Below, in pieces: positions 44,677 through 54,119 of a DNA stretch of 64,000 nucleotides. A program made the position numbers and the translations under genes. Under the pieces are notes generated by a model that worked only from the letters and a program-made list of their open reading frames with translations, was not told the DNA's origin and did not search any database. The stretch comes from Paenibacillus harenae DSM 16969. Its GTDB lineage: Bacteria > Bacillota > Bacilli > Paenibacillales > Paenibacillaceae. The stretch is from NCBI RefSeq assembly GCF_000422465.1, contig NZ_AULV01000015.1, positions 186,001-250,000 of the forward strand, given 5' to 3'. Numbering within the stretch: position 1 is the first letter of the stretch; each line of letters opens with the position of its first letter.

Positions 44677-46308
44677 TCAACGGAGCATCTGTTCCCGGTA
44701 TTTGGATGGCGATTGCCCTGCCCATTCCTTGAACAGCTTGCTGAAATATTTGACATCCTGATAGCCGATCCGGTCACATACCTCCTGAAGCTTGATATGC
44801 GGGTCGCGCAGCAGTTCCTTTGCTCTCTCTATTCTTAGCCTGGTCGCATAATTCAGTACCGTCTCCCCCGTCTGGATCTTGAAGCAATGACAGAAGTACG
44901 TCGGATTCATATACACGGTATCGGCAATTTTCTTTATGGTCAAATCGTTTGCCAGATTCGCGCGGATCCAAGCCTTTGCCTGTTCGACCGGCTTAGCGCG
45001 GTCGCTTTGGCGCGATGACTCGATTTCGCCGATCACATGCGCGATCAGCTTGTCGATTTCGCTCTGAAGCTCTCGCAGGTTCGCGGACTTCTTCAATATT
45101 TGCCCGACTCCTTCGAGTGAAATGACCGGGTCGGCATCGTCATAGCCTGCCGGCGCGACGGAATGAATAAGAAGGAATACATTCTGAACCGTGCGCTGAA
45201 TGAGAACGGGGGACTCCATCCGCTCAAGCTCCCGGAAAATATGATTCGAATGCCCCAGCGCTTCCGCAAGTTCCGCTTGTTCGACCGCTTGCCTCAGCCG
45301 CCCGGAGATCGGGGCGATATCGCCATGCTCGCGGTCCTGCGTTTTGTCTGCCGCCATCTCTTCGGAATCCTTCTTGAACATCCGGTTCCCGCCGTAGACC
45401 AGCCTATAATTGATCAAGGACAAACATTGCCGCTTCGCATCGGTCAGCAAGTACAAATCTTCAATCACTTCCCCATGCGCGATTGAAGCCGAGAAGGGCG
45501 TATAGATCCGGATAGCCGAACGGATGCGCTCGGATAAGTCCTCGGCGCCGGCAAGAAGCTTCTCCTCCTCGCCGGGACTGTAGAGCAGCGTCCAGAAATC
45601 CGAATTGCCGCCTCTCCAGCACCAGCTTTGCCCTTCCGAATCCGGGAGATGGTTTGCCACCACTTCGCCCATAATATTTTCCAGCGCGTAGAAATACGCT
45701 TCCCAATCCTTGAGCGTGTAATTGCGCGTCTTGACCGGCAGCGTGTCCAGACTGACATACATCAGAAGATAGCGGCCCTTCGGAAATTCCTCCACCCAAT
45801 AGCCAAGACGCGTAAGATCGACGCCGGGGGAAGTCGTATAGCTCAGCGTCTGCGTCTGCCGCGTCCGCCGCAGCTTCTCCGCCTTCCGCTCCAATTCATC
45901 CCATTTCCGGAGCTGGGTACGGTCATTCGAAATTTTCTTTTGCACCTCCGCCATACGGCTGCTGAACTGCTCGCGGTCCAGCGGCTTGAGCATATAATCG
46001 ACCGCTCCTTCACGCAAGGCGGTTTGCAGGTAATGGAAGTCGTCGAATCCGCTGATGACCAGCGGAAAGAAGGGATACTTCTTACCGGCTTCCTTAATAA
46101 GCGTTAGACCGTCCATCTCGGGCATCCTCACGTCGGTGATCAACAGATCGATGGCGCCATCAGTACGCTCGATATATTCAAGCGCTTCCTTGCCGTCGGA
46201 CAATGTCGCTACGACTTCCCACTGGTCGCCGCAGCCACGGAGCAGCCGCTCGATCCCTCTCCGGATTCGCGGTTCATCGTCTACGATTAACGTTCTGATC
46301 GTCTGCAT
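44677..46308 (-). CDS. YesN-like response regulator with AraC DNA-binding domain
   Basis: 543 aa. The receiver (1-125) has D59 in LLITDVRMPEMDG and K in YMLKPLD. A long linker of unassigned fold (about 130-435) follows, and two AraC helix-turn-helix motifs (about 440-540; LTIKKIADTVYMNPTYFCHC, then GYQDVKYFSKLFKEWAG) close the protein. ATG 46308 is preferred; a TTG at 46317 overlaps the kinase stop. It probably activates the importer genes that start 195 bases downstream. Confidence 0.93.
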   Translation of the reverse strand: MQTIRTLIVDDEPRIRRGIERLLRGCGDQWEVVATLSDGKEALEYIERTDGAIDLLITDVRMPEMDGLTLIKEAGKKYPFFPLVISGFDDFHYLQTALREGAVDYMLKPLDREQFSSRMAEVQKKISNDRTQLRKWDELERKAEKLRRTRQTQTLSYTTSPGVDLTRLGYWVEEFPKGRYLLMYVSLDTLPVKTRNYTLKDWEAYFYALENIMGEVVANHLPDSEGQSWCWRGGNSDFWTLLYSPGEEEKLLAGAEDLSERIRSAIRIYTPFSASIAHGEVIEDLYLLTDAKRQCLSLINYRLVYGGNRMFKKDSEEMAADKTQDREHGDIAPISGRLRQAVEQAELAEALGHSNHIFRELERMESPVLIQRTVQNVFLLIHSVAPAGYDDADPVISLEGVGQILKKSANLRELQSEIDKLIAHVIGEIESSRQSDRAKPVEQAKAWIRANLANDLTIKKIADTVYMNPTYFCHCFKIQTGETVLNYATRLRIERAKELLRDPHIKLQEVCDRIGYQDVKYFSKLFKEWAGQSPSKYREQMLR

Positions 46309-46313
46309 GCCGT

Positions 46314-48155
46314 TCAACCCCCATTTTCGCTGCTTACTGCCGCTTCTGACATGATCAGCACCGGAATCCGCAAAATCACTTCCGTCCCTTTGCCGTAAAT
46401 GGTGTGCAGCTGGACGCCGTAGTCCGAACCATGCAGCATGACAATTCTTGCATTCACATTCGTCAGGCCGAACCCGGAATCCTTCCCGGCAAGCGTCTCC
46501 GTACGGAAAGCATGCTCCAATTCGCTTAGCCGGTCGGATGGAATGCCGGGACCGTCGTCGCGAATCCGGAACACGACGTCCTGCTTGCCGGAACGGGCCC
46601 CGAATTCCCGGTTGACGCTAATATGGATGTTCACCCCTTTGCGGGCTGAAAGACCGTATTTGATTGCATTCTCCACTATCGGCTGCAGAATGAAGTTGGG
46701 GCTGTATAACGGCTGGTCGTCCCCTCCCTCGACGTTCTGTACGATCTCAAACGCCAGACGGTCTTCAAATCTGAATTTCTGGATCGTCATATAATCCCTG
46801 ACATGCCGAACCTCTAGGGCGATTGTAACGAATTTCGATTTATTGCTGACCGAAAAGCGCAGCATCCGTCCGAGCAGCGTCACCATCTCCACCACCGTCT
46901 CCTTTTCCCCCTCCTCGACGGCCATACCGATCGTTTCCAGCGTATTGTACATAAAATGGGGGTTGATTTGCGATTGAAGCGCGTAAAGCTCGGCTTCCTT
47001 CTGACGGATTTCGATCTCGTAATTTTTTTGGACAAGCTCCCTGATTTGCGCAATCATCGCATTGAAGCTGTGCGCAAGCGTACCGACCTCGTCTTTGTTC
47101 TTCACCTTTAGGTCCACCTTCAGGTTACCGGTTTCCACCTGCTTCATCAGCCTGGTCAGCTGCTTGAGCGGACGCGTCAAGTTGAGGGAAAACATGACCG
47201 CAATGATCGAGCTGACGATGACAATGCCGATAAGGACCGTAATCGTGACATACCGGAAGAGATCCGTCCGTTCCGTCAAATACTTCAAAGGTATGCTGTG
47301 AACCAGTATCCAGTCCAATCCGGCAAATTCGCTGACGCTGACCAGCCGCGGGCCCTCTGCGTCACTCGTGCGGAAGCTGCCGTTCAAGATCGGATAGCTG
47401 CCGATATTGCTGTCGAAACTTCCGATCTTTTTCGGATCCGTATGGTAAATCAGTTCTCCGCCGCCGTTCATTACCCAAAGATCGGCTTCGTCATTCTGCT
47501 CGAAGTTGCTTAGAATGGCATCAATGAACGAAAGCTGCACGGCAATGAACATCGTGCCCAGATTTTTGCGGTTGTCCACGTCGTTGATTTGTTTCATGAC
47601 GAGAACGTACGGCACGTTGTTTGTGAACCTCATCCCGATCTCGCTTGGAAGAATCATCTTCGCTTTGCCCCGCAGATCGGGATCCTGTCCGTACGGAACC
47701 GGCGAACTGCTCCAATCCAGTCCGGAGTAACTCATCTTGGTGCTCTGAAACAGCCGGTTCTTGGACAACAGAAATACGCCGATCACATCGGTATTGTTTC
47801 CGTTGATATACGTTCTTGCCAAGTAGCTGTTCATCGTAAATTGATCCTTGTTCAAATCGGAATGATTCTGGTACGAATCCTTGCGTAAAATAGCGATAAT
47901 ATCGCCGGAGTTGAACAGGGAATCCGGCAGCGTCGTCAGCTCTTCCATCTGCTTCTGAATATTCGTGTTCGCTTGGACGAGAAACTTGGGCATATATTCG
48001 CCGATTTGCTCCTCTATCGATTTCGTATACTGCGAATAAGAAATGTAGCCTAACAAAAACATCGGGATAACCGTCAACAGCATATAGGTAACGATCAGCT
48101 TCGTGCTTAACCGGTAGTGGCGGAATCGGAGTCTCTCCATCAGCTCAGAAATCAT
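46314..48155 (-). CDS. YesM-like sensor histidine kinase
   Basis: 613 aa. TM1 about 17-37, extracellular dCache-like sensor 38-300, TM2 about 302-322, HAMP 323-375, His_kinase domain with H400 in INPHFMYNTLE, and HATPase_c with DDGPGIP and GFGLTNV. Start 48155 overlaps the binding-protein stop; a second start at 48140 is possible. It sits between a sugar-binding lipoprotein and a response regulator, so the three probably form one sensing unit. Confidence 0.93.
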   Translation of the reverse strand: MISELMERLRFRHYRLSTKLIVTYMLLTVIPMFLLGYISYSQYTKSIEEQIGEYMPKFLVQANTNIQKQMEELTTLPDSLFNSGDIIAILRKDSYQNHSDLNKDQFTMNSYLARTYINGNNTDVIGVFLLSKNRLFQSTKMSYSGLDWSSSPVPYGQDPDLRGKAKMILPSEIGMRFTNNVPYVLVMKQINDVDNRKNLGTMFIAVQLSFIDAILSNFEQNDEADLWVMNGGGELIYHTDPKKIGSFDSNIGSYPILNGSFRTSDAEGPRLVSVSEFAGLDWILVHSIPLKYLTERTDLFRYVTITVLIGIVIVSSIIAVMFSLNLTRPLKQLTRLMKQVETGNLKVDLKVKNKDEVGTLAHSFNAMIAQIRELVQKNYEIEIRQKEAELYALQSQINPHFMYNTLETIGMAVEEGEKETVVEMVTLLGRMLRFSVSNKSKFVTIALEVRHVRDYMTIQKFRFEDRLAFEIVQNVEGGDDQPLYSPNFILQPIVENAIKYGLSARKGVNIHISVNREFGARSGKQDVVFRIRDDGPGIPSDRLSELEHAFRTETLAGKDSGFGLTNVNARIVMLHGSDYGVQLHTIYGKGTEVILRIPVLIMSEAAVSSENGG

Positions 48156-49203
48156 ATTGATCCACGTTTTCCTTTGTAAAATCGACAGGCTCGCCCATGA
48201 TGACATGATCCCCGTTCACTCTGATATTGCCTACATTATCGATATCCTGACCGTTGTATGGCTTCTTGCCATCCAGCAAGTTTTTGGCCAAGACCACAGT
48301 CAAGTAACCGAGCTTCTTGGGACTCCACAATGTGGCAACCTGCGCGGATCCGTCGTGCAAATATCCGGCCATTAGGGTCGGAGTCGACAGTCCGACGGTC
48401 TTGACCCTGCCAAGCATGCCGGCTTCCTTCACCGCTTGGGCCGCAGCCGGAGGGGCAACGGATGAAATGCCGATGATGCCGGCCAAGCCGGGATGGTCGG
48501 CCAACAGCCGGCTTGCGGCTTCGTAGGCTCTCTGCGGATCGTCATCGGTTGCCGTTATTTCCAGCAGCTTCATGCCCGGATAAAATTCCTGCTGCTGCGC
48601 TAACATCCATTTGATCCACTCGTTTAACGTTGCCGCCGACGCGGAGCCCGTCATAATGGCAAACTCGCCTCTCTCGGCCGTATTCCAAGCAAGTGTGTCC
48701 ATCAAATGTCTTCCTAGCGTTTCCGGATCTACCATATTGACAAAAAACTGCCTGCCTTCCCGTACCGTATCCGAATCCCAGGTGATAATTTGGATCCCCT
48801 TTTGTTTGGCTTCCATCAAGACCGGCAGCAGCTTCTCCGGATCGTTGGCCGATATGGCAAGCGCATCGACTTGCCGGTCGATCAGATCCTGGATGATCTT
48901 GATTTGCCGCTGCGTATCGGCAATCGGAGGCCCCTCGTAGATGACTTCGACTCCCAGATCCTCGGCGGCTTCCATTACTCCGGTCTCGACGACATTAAAA
49001 TAGGGGATATCCATCACTTTCGGTACGACCCCGATGATATAGTCTGATTCATTATTTTTGGCCGCATAAGAACTTGGAGCGGAAGAAGGGCCGGACTCCA
49101 TCGAATAAATGACCTTATACCCTCCTTTGGAGGGCGCATCCAAGCAAGCGCTTACAAATACTAGCGACAGCAGGATCATATGCAAACGCAGCAATCGATT
49201 CAT
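48145..49203 (-). CDS. Sugar-binding sensory lipoprotein
   Basis: 352 aa. The lipobox VFVSAC gives C20. A type I periplasmic-binding fold follows (IIGVVPKVMDIPYFN, ITWDSDTVREG, MTGSASAATLNEW). It resembles the transporter's own binding protein in family but is encoded with the kinase and regulator, so it likely presents sugar to the kinase. GAGGAGACTCGCGC precedes ATG 49203. A cre-like site lies in codons 16-21. Confidence 0.88.
   Translation of the reverse strand: MNRLLRLHMILLSLVFVSACLDAPSKGGYKVIYSMESGPSSAPSSYAAKNNESDYIIGVVPKVMDIPYFNVVETGVMEAAEDLGVEVIYEGPPIADTQRQIKIIQDLIDRQVDALAISANDPEKLLPVLMEAKQKGIQIITWDSDTVREGRQFFVNMVDPETLGRHLMDTLAWNTAERGEFAIMTGSASAATLNEWIKWMLAQQQEFYPGMKLLEITATDDDPQRAYEAASRLLADHPGLAGIIGISSVAPPAAAQAVKEAGMLGRVKTVGLSTPTLMAGYLHDGSAQVATLWSPKKLGYLTVVLAKNLLDGKKPYNGQDIDNVGNIRVNGDHVIMGEPVDFTKENVDQYDF
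49143..49156 (-). promoter_or_regulatory. Weak cre-like sequence
   Basis: TGTAAGCGCTTGCT on the minus strand matches the CcpA cre pattern except at two positions. It lies about 85 bases after the predicted start, inside the sensory lipoprotein gene, where intragenic roadblock cre sites occur. Confidence 0.25.
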
Positions 49204-49242
49204 GCGCGAGTCTCCTCTACCCCTTCTTGAAAATTATATTAA

Positions 49243-49271
49243 AGATAACATTCCCGTCGTTTCTAAGGCAA
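49243..49271 (-). promoter_or_regulatory. Putative promoter of the sensory operon
   Basis: TTGCCT (49266-49271), 17 bases, TTATCT (49243-49248). A TATAAT at 49233-49238 is an alternative -10 without a good -35. Confidence 0.4.
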
Positions 49272-49388
49272 GCGCCGGATTTTTACAGGTTCCGAGGCAG
49301 AGCCCGCTCTTACCCTTCATGCTCCGAATCAACCTTATACCGGCGTCCCCGTCTTAAGCAGGAGATGCCAATCAATTACTACTAACGC

Positions 49389-49429
49389 AAAAATCCCCGA
49401 ACCCTCTGTCTGGCAGGGGTTTCGGGGAT
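49389..49429 (-). terminator. Terminator of the second CUT1 operon
   Basis: ATCCCCGAA (49393-49401) pairs with TTCGGGGAT (49421-49429) with further inner pairs, followed by TTTTT on the minus strand. Confidence 0.85.
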
Positions 49430-49437
49430 AGCTTATT

Positions 49438-50283
49438 TCATTTGATCGCGCCAGCCGTAATTCCGCTTGCGATTTGCCGCTGGAAGATCATATACATCAC
49501 GAGTACCGGAACGATCGTAATCAGAAGGGCTGCGAACAGCGGTCCCCACTCTGTACGATACTGCATCTCTGCCTGCATAACTCCTATTTCCACCGGCAGC
49601 GTGTATTGGGCCGGATCGTTAATTAATATCGTACCTACGATGTATTCGTTCCAAATGTTCAAGATATTGACGATACCTATCGTAATCAAGCCTGGTTGAG
49701 ACAACGGGAGCATGACCCGAAAGAACGTTCCGTAATAAGAAGCCCCGTCAACGATTGCCGCTTCTTCCAGCTCCTTCGGCAACGATTTGAAAAATCCGAT
49801 AAGAACAAAAATGCCGAATGCAAGCAAGCTGGAGGTATACACGAGTATCAGGCCAAGCTTTGTATTAATCAAGCCCATCGAATTCATCAAGAAGAATAGA
49901 GGAATCAGCGCTAATACAAACGGAACCATCATAGAAGAGATATAGAGAAGGAACAAAGCGTTGCTGCCTCTAAACGTATATCTCGCCAGCACGTAAGCCG
50001 TTGTTGCCGACAACAGCAGCGCCAGACCTGTCGAGCCAATGGTAACAACAAGCGAATTGACGAAATACGCATTAAAATTATATTTACTCCACACATAGGA
50101 GAAATTTGACCATAACAGCGGGAGCTCGGGCAGAGCCCAAGGCGCATTTAAGAAAAATTGTTCGTTATTCTTTAGAGAATCCAGCAAGGTCCATAAGAGC
50201 GGGTACAATACCGATACGCCCCATAGGATCAAAATAGCATAAATAATCAGCTTAGCGACCGGATTTTTAATCTTCAAGTTCAT
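49438..50283 (-). CDS. CUT1 ABC permease, MalG-like
   Basis: 281 aa with six hydrophobic segments and the EAA loop EEAAIVDGASYYGTFF followed by LPLSQPGL. GGAGGAG lies six bases before ATG 50283. It is the last gene of the operon and ends at a terminator. Confidence 0.92.
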   Translation of the reverse strand: MNLKIKNPVAKLIIYAILILWGVSVLYPLLWTLLDSLKNNEQFFLNAPWALPELPLLWSNFSYVWSKYNFNAYFVNSLVVTIGSTGLALLLSATTAYVLARYTFRGSNALFLLYISSMMVPFVLALIPLFFLMNSMGLINTKLGLILVYTSSLLAFGIFVLIGFFKSLPKELEEAAIVDGASYYGTFFRVMLPLSQPGLITIGIVNILNIWNEYIVGTILINDPAQYTLPVEIGVMQAEMQYRTEWGPLFAALLITIVPVLVMYMIFQRQIASGITAGAIK

Positions 50284-50296
50284 CTCCTGCTCCTCC

Positions 50297-51199
50297 TTAG
50301 CTCATCTCTACGGTATCATGGCGCATTAACCGCTGCAGAGCGATTGTCGTGATTAACGACAGGACCAGGATGACAAATCCTATCGAAGCCCCATATCCGA
50401 AATGAAATTGCCGGAATGCCATTTGGTATAAATAGGAGCCCATAACCTGAGTGCTGTTATCCGGTCCGCCCTCCGTCATGATCCACACGATCACGAAGGA
50501 ACCGTTCAGGGTGGTCATCATGATGTTCAGGATGGATACTTTTATTTGCTCCCAGGTGAGAGGAACGGTAATGCTCCAAAATTGCTTCCACTGGCCCGCG
50601 CCTTCTATGTTGGCCGCTTCGTAATACGATTCAGGGATACTCTGGATGGCCGCGATCAGAAGAATCATATAAAAACCGATGCCCGCCCAAATGGCCGGGG
50701 GCAGGAGCATCCAAATCGTATGATCGGGAAAGCCCAGCCAGGTGATCGAGACTTTTTCCTTTGTGAATAACGACAGAAACGCATTCAGGAAGCCGATTTG
50801 CGGATTATATATAAAATTCCACAATACGCCGATAACAACGACGGAAATGACATTCGGAATAAAGAAGATCGACCGGAAAAAACCGGCCAGTCTAAAGCCA
50901 AAACGGGTAAGCGCCACGGCGAAAAACGTCGCAAGAAGCATAATGCCGGCCACCTTGCCCGCAACCAGAAAATAATCGTTGCCGATCGCCCTCCACACAA
51001 TGGGGTCATGAAGCATCTCTTTGAAATTATCCAAGCCGATGAACGTTTTTTTATCCGACATGCCGGACCATTCGAAGAAAGAATAATACAAGCCTTGTAC
51101 GACAGGATAAATGGTGAATACGCCAAAAAAGATCAGCGTTGGGATGATAAATGATGCGATAAATACGTTTCTCTGCCATTTTGCCGTTCCTGCGTTCAT
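50297..51199 (-). CDS. CUT1 ABC permease, MalF-like
   Basis: 300 aa with six hydrophobic segments and the EAA loop YEAANIEGAGQWKQFW followed by VPLTWEQ. ATG 51199 is preferred because AAAGGG is too close to the in-frame ATG at 51208. It pairs with the MalG-like permease 13 bases downstream. No ATPase gene is present in this operon. Confidence 0.92.
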   Translation of the reverse strand: MNAGTAKWQRNVFIASFIIPTLIFFGVFTIYPVVQGLYYSFFEWSGMSDKKTFIGLDNFKEMLHDPIVWRAIGNDYFLVAGKVAGIMLLATFFAVALTRFGFRLAGFFRSIFFIPNVISVVVIGVLWNFIYNPQIGFLNAFLSLFTKEKVSITWLGFPDHTIWMLLPPAIWAGIGFYMILLIAAIQSIPESYYEAANIEGAGQWKQFWSITVPLTWEQIKVSILNIMMTTLNGSFVIVWIMTEGGPDNSTQVMGSYLYQMAFRQFHFGYGASIGFVILVLSLITTIALQRLMRHDTVEMS

Positions 51200-51293
51200 A
51201 CTTCCCATCCCTTTCGAGTCTACTCGCAGGATGCGATCGGGGCGGTATAACCGATACCCCGACCACCTCCGCTTCAGTTCTGTCGAAGGCTAA

Positions 51294-52658
51294 TTATTTG
51301 CTAACCTTCTTCACTACGTCAGTAACCCTCTTCACCCATTCTTCAGGCGTAATCGTATTAATGGTTAGCGCATCCGTCGCATCCATCATCGCCTTATCCA
51401 CGTCGGCGTTATAGGTGATCGTCGGGATAACGATCGTGTTCGGGTCCGTCAAATATTTCGCGGCATCCTTAACAAAACTCGGAGCATTGGAGGAGCTGAT
51501 GTCGCCTTTGATGTTCGAAGGCGCGCCGCTGAGCTCCGCCCACTGCGAAGCTTGCTCTTTGGAGAAAATAAATTGCAGGAATGCTTTAGCCGCTTCTTTG
51601 TTCTTGCCGTTCTTAGCGATGGCTACCGTTGCCGTGGAGGTGTTGGCAACCACTTTGCCGCCCGCTTCCTGCGTCACCGAAGGAATGAATCCAAAGTCGA
51701 AGCCTTCCGGAACATCCTTCGCCATCTCGTTAGGCAGCCACAGTCCGTTCGGGATAAAAGCGTCTTTATTTTGCAGGAACAGCATTTGCGAATCGGTATG
51801 ATTGATTTGAATGGAAGCCTTATCGATGAAGCCTTTATCGCGTAAGGCAACGATCTTGTTCAGAGCGGCAAGAACGGCAGGGCTCTCGAAGGCCTCTACT
51901 TTATTGGCTGCCATATCTTGAAGAATGGTGAAATCATTATTATTCGCCGTCACGATTGCAGGAAACAGGATCGAGCCGTTGATATAGTACGGGTATTTGC
52001 CCGTGTGAATGAAAGGCGTAATGCCGTCGGCTTTGATCTTATCGCTTACGGCAAGGAAAGACGGGAAGTCGGTCGGTTCAGCCCATCCTTTGTCCTGGAA
52101 GAGCGCTTTGTTCCAAAACACGCCCCAAGAGTTCAAAACGAGCGGGATATTATAAACTTTACCGTCGAATTGCTGCGCGGGCTGGGCAAGGATTTCGGTA
52201 ATCAATTCACCGTCGATATTTTTGGCATCCTTCAGCCAATCCGTCAAATCCTCGAGCTGCCCATCCTCTACCATTTGGCGGTCATTGAGGACCGGACCGT
52301 CGATGTACACGAAATCAGGAGGATTGCCGCCGATCCAGCGGGGTCTGTTTTGATCGTTTATTTTTGGTCCCGCGGATTCTTTAATGTTCAGCTCAGGGTT
52401 CGCGGTCTGGAAATCAGCAATAACCTTCTTCCACCATTTGTCGCCGTACCCGCCGACGAAATATTGAATTTCGAAGTCGCCCGTCAGTTTGGCCGTCTCG
52501 TTCCCGCTATCAGGCGTACTTGTAGATTCAGAGGCAGGCGCGGAATTAGACGGCTTATTGGACGACTCCCCCTTGTTAGAACCGCTGCAACCCGCTAGCG
52601 ATACGGCGGCCAACATAACGGCGATCCCAAGCGCTGCAATCTTTTTCTTCGTAATCAT
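51294..52658 (-). CDS. CUT1 sugar-binding lipoprotein A
   Basis: 454 aa. The lipoprotein signal ends in AVSLAGC (C24), followed by a Ser/Asn/Thr linker to about 58 and a MalE-like fold (IQYFVGGYGDKWWKKV, NSWGVFWNKALF). GGGAGGG precedes ATG 52658 by 9 bases. It is adjacent to the permeases and is the likely primary binding protein of this importer. A second, dissimilar binding protein is encoded just upstream. Confidence 0.9.
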   Translation of the reverse strand: MITKKKIAALGIAVMLAAVSLAGCSGSNKGESSNKPSNSAPASESTSTPDSGNETAKLTGDFEIQYFVGGYGDKWWKKVIADFQTANPELNIKESAGPKINDQNRPRWIGGNPPDFVYIDGPVLNDRQMVEDGQLEDLTDWLKDAKNIDGELITEILAQPAQQFDGKVYNIPLVLNSWGVFWNKALFQDKGWAEPTDFPSFLAVSDKIKADGITPFIHTGKYPYYINGSILFPAIVTANNNDFTILQDMAANKVEAFESPAVLAALNKIVALRDKGFIDKASIQINHTDSQMLFLQNKDAFIPNGLWLPNEMAKDVPEGFDFGFIPSVTQEAGGKVVANTSTATVAIAKNGKNKEAAKAFLQFIFSKEQASQWAELSGAPSNIKGDISSSNAPSFVKDAAKYLTDPNTIVIPTITYNADVDKAMMDATDALTINTITPEEWVKRVTDVVKKVSK

Positions 52659-52760
52659 CAAAGAAAACCCTCCCGTGAATGATGTTTTTACGCTTTACCG
52701 ATGAGCTCCAAATCGAACTCTTGCGTGTCATTTCATCATAAATGGGGAGGGCTGCAATCT

Positions 52761-54092
52761 CTATTGAATATCTTCCATAGATTCTTTACTATCTTCTCTT
52801 CTGTGAGCTTCCAGCTGACTGCTCTTGCTTTCGGCGAATTGCTGAAGCTGGTCCAGCGCCGCTTGCGGGGTAAGGTGCTCGTATAGGACAGCGTCTCCCA
52901 GCTTGCGGGCATAATCCAGCACAGCCTGCCAGGAGGGCTCCTTCACCGGATAAAAATTCGCTTTGCTTAATGCTTCCAGGTCGCTCTTCATGACTTCATC
53001 CTGCTCTGACAAATGAGCGCCTACCGTCATAGTAGCCGGGAGAAACCCTTCTTTTTTAATCATTTCTTCATAGGCCCGATCGTCATAGAGGAAGTCGAGA
53101 AACTTGGACAACGCTTCTTGGTTTGTGTGATCCGTCTTGAAGGAAACAAGCACGTCATGCACGCCGAAGGTTATGGGAGGCATACCGTCCTTCACGGGTA
53201 TCGGGCCCTTCCCCCATTGAAGCTCCGGAAACTCCTTAGGGACGACGGAAGAGAAATAATTGCCGGATATCATCATGGCAAGCCGTCCCCCGCCCAATAT
53301 CCGCTGCTTCTCGTCGCGAGTCGTGACGGTTGGCTCCGGGTCGGTCAAGCCTTTATCAAACAGCTCTTTAAGAAAAGAGACTCCTTCCCTATTGGCCGGT
53401 GAATTAATATTCCACTTCCCGTCTTTTATCCACTCTCCGCCCGCGCCGAAAAAAACATAAGACAAAGACGCCTGCGTCTCATTATCCGTCAGGTCAACCC
53501 CGAACCCTTCCGCCGTTCCGAGCGCTTTGATTTTGCGTGCGGCCCGCTCCAGCTCGGACCATGTTGCCGGAGGGGAGGCAATACCCGCCTTCCGGAACAG
53601 CTCCTTGTTATAATATAAATTTCTCGTGGTGGCTACGTATGGGAGGGCATACTGTACCCCGTTCATCTGATCCATCTCCACTAAATTCGGGTACAGCTTA
53701 CCCGCAAGCTCGGGAGAGATAATCTCCCCCAAATCATTAAGCAAGCCATCCTGCGCATAATGGGCATACACATTGGTGTTCAGAAGATCGGGAGGCTGAT
53801 TCTTGCTAATCATCGACGTATAGATCCCATCGAGAATATCCCAGTTGGCTACTTGCAGCTCAACATCGATTAAAGGGTTTTTCCGTCCAAACTCTTTAAC
53901 AAGCTTTTCGAGCAGCGGCTTCGTTTCCGTACTATATTCGGCGGCGACAAAGCGGATTAATGCCCGCTCCTCCTTCGGAGCCGCAACAGGCTCCGAACCC
54001 GTTTCCATACACGAAGAGAGAACGAGCGCGATAAGTAGAAAGACGACGGATGGCACCACAAGAGGCTGCAATCGGCGAGATTTTCGCTGCAT
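52761..54092 (-). CDS. CUT1 sugar-binding lipoprotein B
   Basis: 443 aa. The signal ends in LVLSSC (C28). The mature fold is family 1 solute-binding (ALIRFVAAEYSTETKPLLEKL, YALPYVATTRNLYYNKELF). The C-terminal 20 residues are charged (ESKSSQLEAHRRED). The ribosome-binding site GGAAGGA is 11 bases away, weaker than that of protein A. It sits between the sensory binding protein and protein A. It may serve the sensor kinase or broaden the importer's range. Confidence 0.88.
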   Translation of the reverse strand: MQRKSRRLQPLVVPSVVFLLIALVLSSCMETGSEPVAAPKEERALIRFVAAEYSTETKPLLEKLVKEFGRKNPLIDVELQVANWDILDGIYTSMISKNQPPDLLNTNVYAHYAQDGLLNDLGEIISPELAGKLYPNLVEMDQMNGVQYALPYVATTRNLYYNKELFRKAGIASPPATWSELERAARKIKALGTAEGFGVDLTDNETQASLSYVFFGAGGEWIKDGKWNINSPANREGVSFLKELFDKGLTDPEPTVTTRDEKQRILGGGRLAMMISGNYFSSVVPKEFPELQWGKGPIPVKDGMPPITFGVHDVLVSFKTDHTNQEALSKFLDFLYDDRAYEEMIKKEGFLPATMTVGAHLSEQDEVMKSDLEALSKANFYPVKEPSWQAVLDYARKLGDAVLYEHLTPQAALDQLQQFAESKSSQLEAHRREDSKESMEDIQ

Positions 54093-54119
54093 AGGTTATC
54101 TTATCCTTCCAAGAGGAGT

